A stretch of 8,112 nucleotides of DNA from Bacteroidales bacterium. Its GTDB lineage: Bacteria > Bacteroidota > Bacteroidia > Bacteroidales > NBLH01. The translations under genes were made by a program, and so were the position numbers. Under the pieces are notes generated by a model. The model was not told the DNA's origin. It did not search any database and saw nothing but the letters and a program-made list of their open reading frames with translations. This document shows, in pieces, positions 5,920-8,112 of this stretch. The stretch lies in assembly GCA_021647685.1 (NCBI GenBank), contig JAKIUH010000191.1, positions 1-8,112 of the forward strand, given 5' to 3'. Within the stretch, counting starts at the first letter, position 1; each line of letters opens with the position of its first letter.

Positions 5920-7416
5920 TTATTCAGAAGCTAATTTCTTTTTTCTTAACAACATTAATCCTATAAACATTAAAAAACCGTTTACTAATAATAATTCAAA
6001 TCCAAATTTATATCCATTAAACCATGTTTCAGAATTAAGACTAATCACATAAGATAAAACAGGCGAGAGTACAGCCACAACAGGCACCCATTTATCTTTA
6101 ACTTGAAACTTGGTAAACAATCCAAAAGCAAATAAACCAAGCAATGGGCCATAGGTATATCCTGCTACGCGAAAAACTTGATTAATTACACTATCATTGT
6201 TAATGGCTTTAAAGATAATAATTACCAAAAGTATTAATATTGAAAAGCCAATGTGTATCCAGCGTTTTTTACGGCGTGTATCTGCCGAATCTTTTTGCAC
6301 ATCAACACCTAAAACATCAACGGTGAATGAAGTCGTTAAGGCAGTAAGTGCAGAATCGGCGCTTGAAAAAGCCGCAGCAATAATTCCTAATAAAAAGGTT
6401 ATTCCGGCAAAAATACTAAAATGATGAATTGCCAGCTCAGGAAATAGTTGATCGGTATGTAAATATTTTCCGGTTTCAGCTACGTAAAAAAATCCGTTAG
6501 GGTCGGTAAATGAAATACCTGTATGCGCAACAAACAAATATAATAAAGCGCCCAGTGTTAAAAATAAGAAATTAAAAGGTATTAAAGAAAGACTAAACCA
6601 TATCATATTTTTACGTGCATCTTTTATATTTCTGCAAGTAAGGTTTTTCTGCATCATATCTTGATCCAATCCGGTCATAACAATTGCAATAAAAGCACCT
6701 GCTAAAAATTGTTTAAAAAAGTTCCTATCACTTCTCCAATCCCAATCAAACATTTTTGAATATTCACTCTTTTTAATTTCATGAAACATATCACTGAACG
6801 ACATATTTAAAGCATCGCCAATTAAATAAATGGTAACTACTACTGCCAAAAGCATAAAAAATGTTTGGAAAGTATCTGTCCAGACTATAGTTTTAATTCC
6901 TGCTTTAAAGGTATAAATCCATATTAAGAGAATTGTAACCACTACCGTAATCCAAAAAGGAATACCAAAAGCATCAAAAAAAGCAATTTGCAATACGGTA
7001 GCAACTAAAAACAATCGAAAAGAAGCTCCGATAATTTTAGAAATCAGAAAAAATATAGCGCTGGTTTTATAAGAAGCAATTCCAAAACGATTGTCGATAT
7101 AGGTATAAATAGAAACTAAATTTAGCTTATAATAAATAGGCAAAAGTATCATAGCAATAAATAAATAACCTGCTTGATAGCCAAGAACTACCTGAAAATA
7201 GGTGAATGCACTATTACCAACCTCTCCGGGAACGGAAATAAAGGTAACACCCGAAAGAGAGGCTCCCACCATTCCAAAAGCAACAACATACCAAGGAGAT
7301 TGTCTATTTCCCGTAAAAAAAGAAGAAGTATCCGCTTTACGCGATGTCAGGTATGATATAAGTATCAACAAAGAAAAATAAACTGCTATAATACTAAAAA
7401 CAAGCAAAGTACTCAT
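5920..7416 (-). CDS. Sodium:solute symporter family (SSS/SLC5) transporter, substrate unknown
   Basis: This 498-residue protein is hydrophobic over its whole length, with about 13 predicted membrane segments, the usual number and length for the SSS family (LeuT fold). The first segment (5-23) is followed by SRKADTSSFFTGNRQSPWYV (25-44), the loop typical of the family. The unwound helix GMVGASLSGVTFISVPGEVG (48-67) follows, then a DQDMMQKNLTCRNIKDA block (251-267). AAAFSSADSALTAL (347-360) contains the serines (S351, S352) that should line the conserved Na2 sodium site. These proteins import a solute across the inner membrane driven by sodium. Substrates range from sugars and sialic acid to amino acids and vitamins, and nothing here points to one. 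The ATG at 7416 gives a start right before the first membrane segment. The gene lies downstream of the PepSY-type gene on the same strand, 93 bases away. Confidence 0.9.
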   Translation of the reverse strand: MSTLLVFSIIAVYFSLLILISYLTSRKADTSSFFTGNRQSPWYVVAFGMVGASLSGVTFISVPGEVGNSAFTYFQVVLGYQAGYLFIAMILLPIYYKLNLVSIYTYIDNRFGIASYKTSAIFFLISKIIGASFRLFLVATVLQIAFFDAFGIPFWITVVVTILLIWIYTFKAGIKTIVWTDTFQTFFMLLAVVVTIYLIGDALNMSFSDMFHEIKKSEYSKMFDWDWRSDRNFFKQFLAGAFIAIVMTGLDQDMMQKNLTCRNIKDARKNMIWFSLSLIPFNFLFLTLGALLYLFVAHTGISFTDPNGFFYVAETGKYLHTDQLFPELAIHHFSIFAGITFLLGIIAAAFSSADSALTALTTSFTVDVLGVDVQKDSADTRRKKRWIHIGFSILILLVIIIFKAINNDSVINQVFRVAGYTYGPLLGLFAFGLFTKFQVKDKWVPVVAVLSPVLSYVISLNSETWFNGYKFGFELLLVNGFLMFIGLMLLRKKKLASE

Positions 7417-7445
7417 AAATACAGATTTTAAGTTAAATTATGCGG

Positions 7446-7453
7446 CAATAATA
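7446..7453 (-). promoter_or_regulatory. Weak candidate -7 box for the symporter gene
   Basis: Read on the minus strand this is TATTATTG, one mismatch from TAnnTTTG, about 30 bases upstream of the symporter ATG. TTTG sequences upstream are either too close (13 bases) or too far (34 bases) for a proper -33 element. It is offered because a terminator-like hairpin just upstream suggests that the symporter needs its own promoter. Confidence 0.25.
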
Positions 7454-7464
7454 CAAAAAATCTG

Positions 7465-7495
7465 TACAAAAAAGAAAATTTGTCATACAAATTTT
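7465..7495 (-). terminator. AT-rich hairpin with U tract, likely terminator of the PepSY-type gene
   Basis: AAAATTTGT (7475-7483) and ACAAATTTT (7487-7495) form a perfect 9-bp inverted repeat with a 3-base spacer. Read on the minus strand the hairpin is followed directly by CTTTTTTG, the layout of an intrinsic terminator, starting 15 bases after the PepSY-type stop codon. The stem has only two G-C pairs, so it would be weak. It could instead be an operator for the symporter, whose start is about 60 bases away. Confidence 0.5.
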
Positions 7496-7509
7496 AATGA
7501 TTTGTTACA

Positions 7510-8112
7510 CTACTTAATTTTCGGATTGCTATTTTTTCTTTTATTATTCCGAAACCGTTTCCAATAAACAATAAATCCGGAAATTAAAATAAATAATAAA
7601 GCAAAACCCGATAAAGGAATAAATAAAATATACAAATCCCCAAACATAAACCGGTAATACCTCCCTGTATGAACTTCAAGTGCAAGATTCCATAATGACA
7701 TAGGCTGCCTTTTAATCTCATCAGGCATTACAGCAAACTGACCATGAGGGATGCCTACTGCCCCTTTATCAAAATCAAAATAATATTCTTTATCGTTGTA
7801 AGTTCGCACATAACCTGTTACCGAATGCTCTCCAACCGGAGGGCCAAGGGTTTTTGGCGCTTCATATGGTTTTTTATCGATATAGTCATAGTTTTCTCCG
7901 GTTTGTGCATTCCATAGAAACAAGCCGCTAAACGAGCCAACAAGATATACTCCCTTTTCCCTAAATTCAAAAACATTCACACCCATTACACTTAAAACAG
8001 GTTGGGTTTTATACCTCTTTACAGATGTTTGAAAATTATCATCCGAGTAATAAACTCCTTCGCCGGTAATAAGAATAAAACGATTAAAATTTTTATCGAA
8101 ATATATTTTTCT
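7510..8112 (-). CDS. PepSY-associated transmembrane protein, C-terminal 200 residues (N-terminus beyond window edge)
   Basis: The frame stays open from the stop codon (complement of 7510-7512) to the window edge, so the methionine at 7984-7986 is internal: the 42 codons before it (ending SVKRYKPVLSV) read as normal protein. The visible part starts with a presumably periplasmic region. It contains strand-like repeats such as GEGVYYSDDNFQTS and GVYLVGSFSGLFLWNAQTG, which resemble beta-propeller-type blades. Then comes LWNLALEVHTGRYYRFMFGD, the family-like signature just before the last membrane helix (about ILFIPLSGFALLFILISGF), and a basic cytoplasmic tail rich in K, R and N. PepSY-associated TM proteins are inner-membrane proteins often found near iron, siderophore or redox functions in Bacteroidota, but their activity is not well defined. 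The link to the downstream symporter is only positional. Assignment rests on the C-terminal signature. Confidence 0.65.
   Translation of the reverse strand, partial: RKIYFDKNFNRFILITGEGVYYSDDNFQTSVKRYKTQPVLSVMGVNVFEFREKGVYLVGSFSGLFLWNAQTGENYDYIDKKPYEAPKTLGPPVGEHSVTGYVRTYNDKEYYFDFDKGAVGIPHGQFAVMPDEIKRQPMSLWNLALEVHTGRYYRFMFGDLYILFIPLSGFALLFILISGFIVYWKRFRNNKRKNSNPKIK

Noticed and set aside
5757..5966. Plus-strand open frame across the helicase end and the terminator
   Set aside because: It overlaps the helicase in another frame, runs through the hairpin and enters the convergent symporter gene; composition is lysine-rich noise.
6197..6424. Plus-strand open frame inside the symporter gene
   Set aside because: It is antisense to the conserved SSADS region and has no domain signature.
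7174..7356. Plus-strand open frame antisense to the symporter N-terminus
   Set aside because: Fully antisense to conserved symporter sequence, with no independent support.

Overview
The window looks like a piece of a Bacteroidota (Bacteroidetes) chromosome. The DNA is AT-rich throughout. Start codons are preceded by A/T-rich leaders without Shine-Dalgarno sequences. Two intergenic regions carry the TAnnTTTG -7 box typical of this phylum. The encoded families (a PpiD-like foldase with a Bacteroidota-style layout, a DEAD-box helicase with a DbpA-type tail, an SSS-family symporter, a PepSY-associated membrane protein) also fit. A genus cannot be named from this window. The content is mostly housekeeping and envelope genes. 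I see no transposase, phage gene, CRISPR array, tRNA or rRNA.

Layout, left half (+ strand). The last 20 codons of an unidentified gene (ends at 65) are followed by a membrane-anchored Bax/FlgJ-type glucosaminidase (231-1094). Fourteen bases later comes a PrdX/YbaK-type prolyl-tRNA editing deacylase (1109-1528) that lacks the normal N-terminal segment and an ATG start. A clear promoter (1648-1655) then leads into a large membrane-anchored SurA/PpiD-like peptidyl-prolyl isomerase (1698-3815), closed by a GC-rich hairpin terminator (3837-3865). The 308-base gap that follows contains the terminator, an AT-rich inverted repeat, a second TAnnTTTG promoter and a leader of about 100 nt with a 67-nt G-free stretch. 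This leads into a DEAD-box RNA helicase (4124-5839).

Layout, right half (- strand). A perfect 13-bp hairpin (5862-5890) separates the helicase from a convergent sodium:solute symporter (5920-7416). Upstream of the symporter on the same strand is a PepSY-associated transmembrane protein (7510 to the window edge, N-terminus missing). A perfect 9-bp inverted repeat with a U-rich tail lies between the two and probably terminates the PepSY transcript.

How the genes may fit together: the glucosaminidase (cell-wall cleavage) and PpiD-like foldase (outer-membrane and periplasmic protein folding) act in the envelope. The deacylase and helicase act in translation and RNA remodelling. The symporter and PepSY protein are inner-membrane proteins of unknown substrate. 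No novel multi-gene system is evident. The observations most worth checking are the N-terminally eroded deacylase and the G-free helicase leader.
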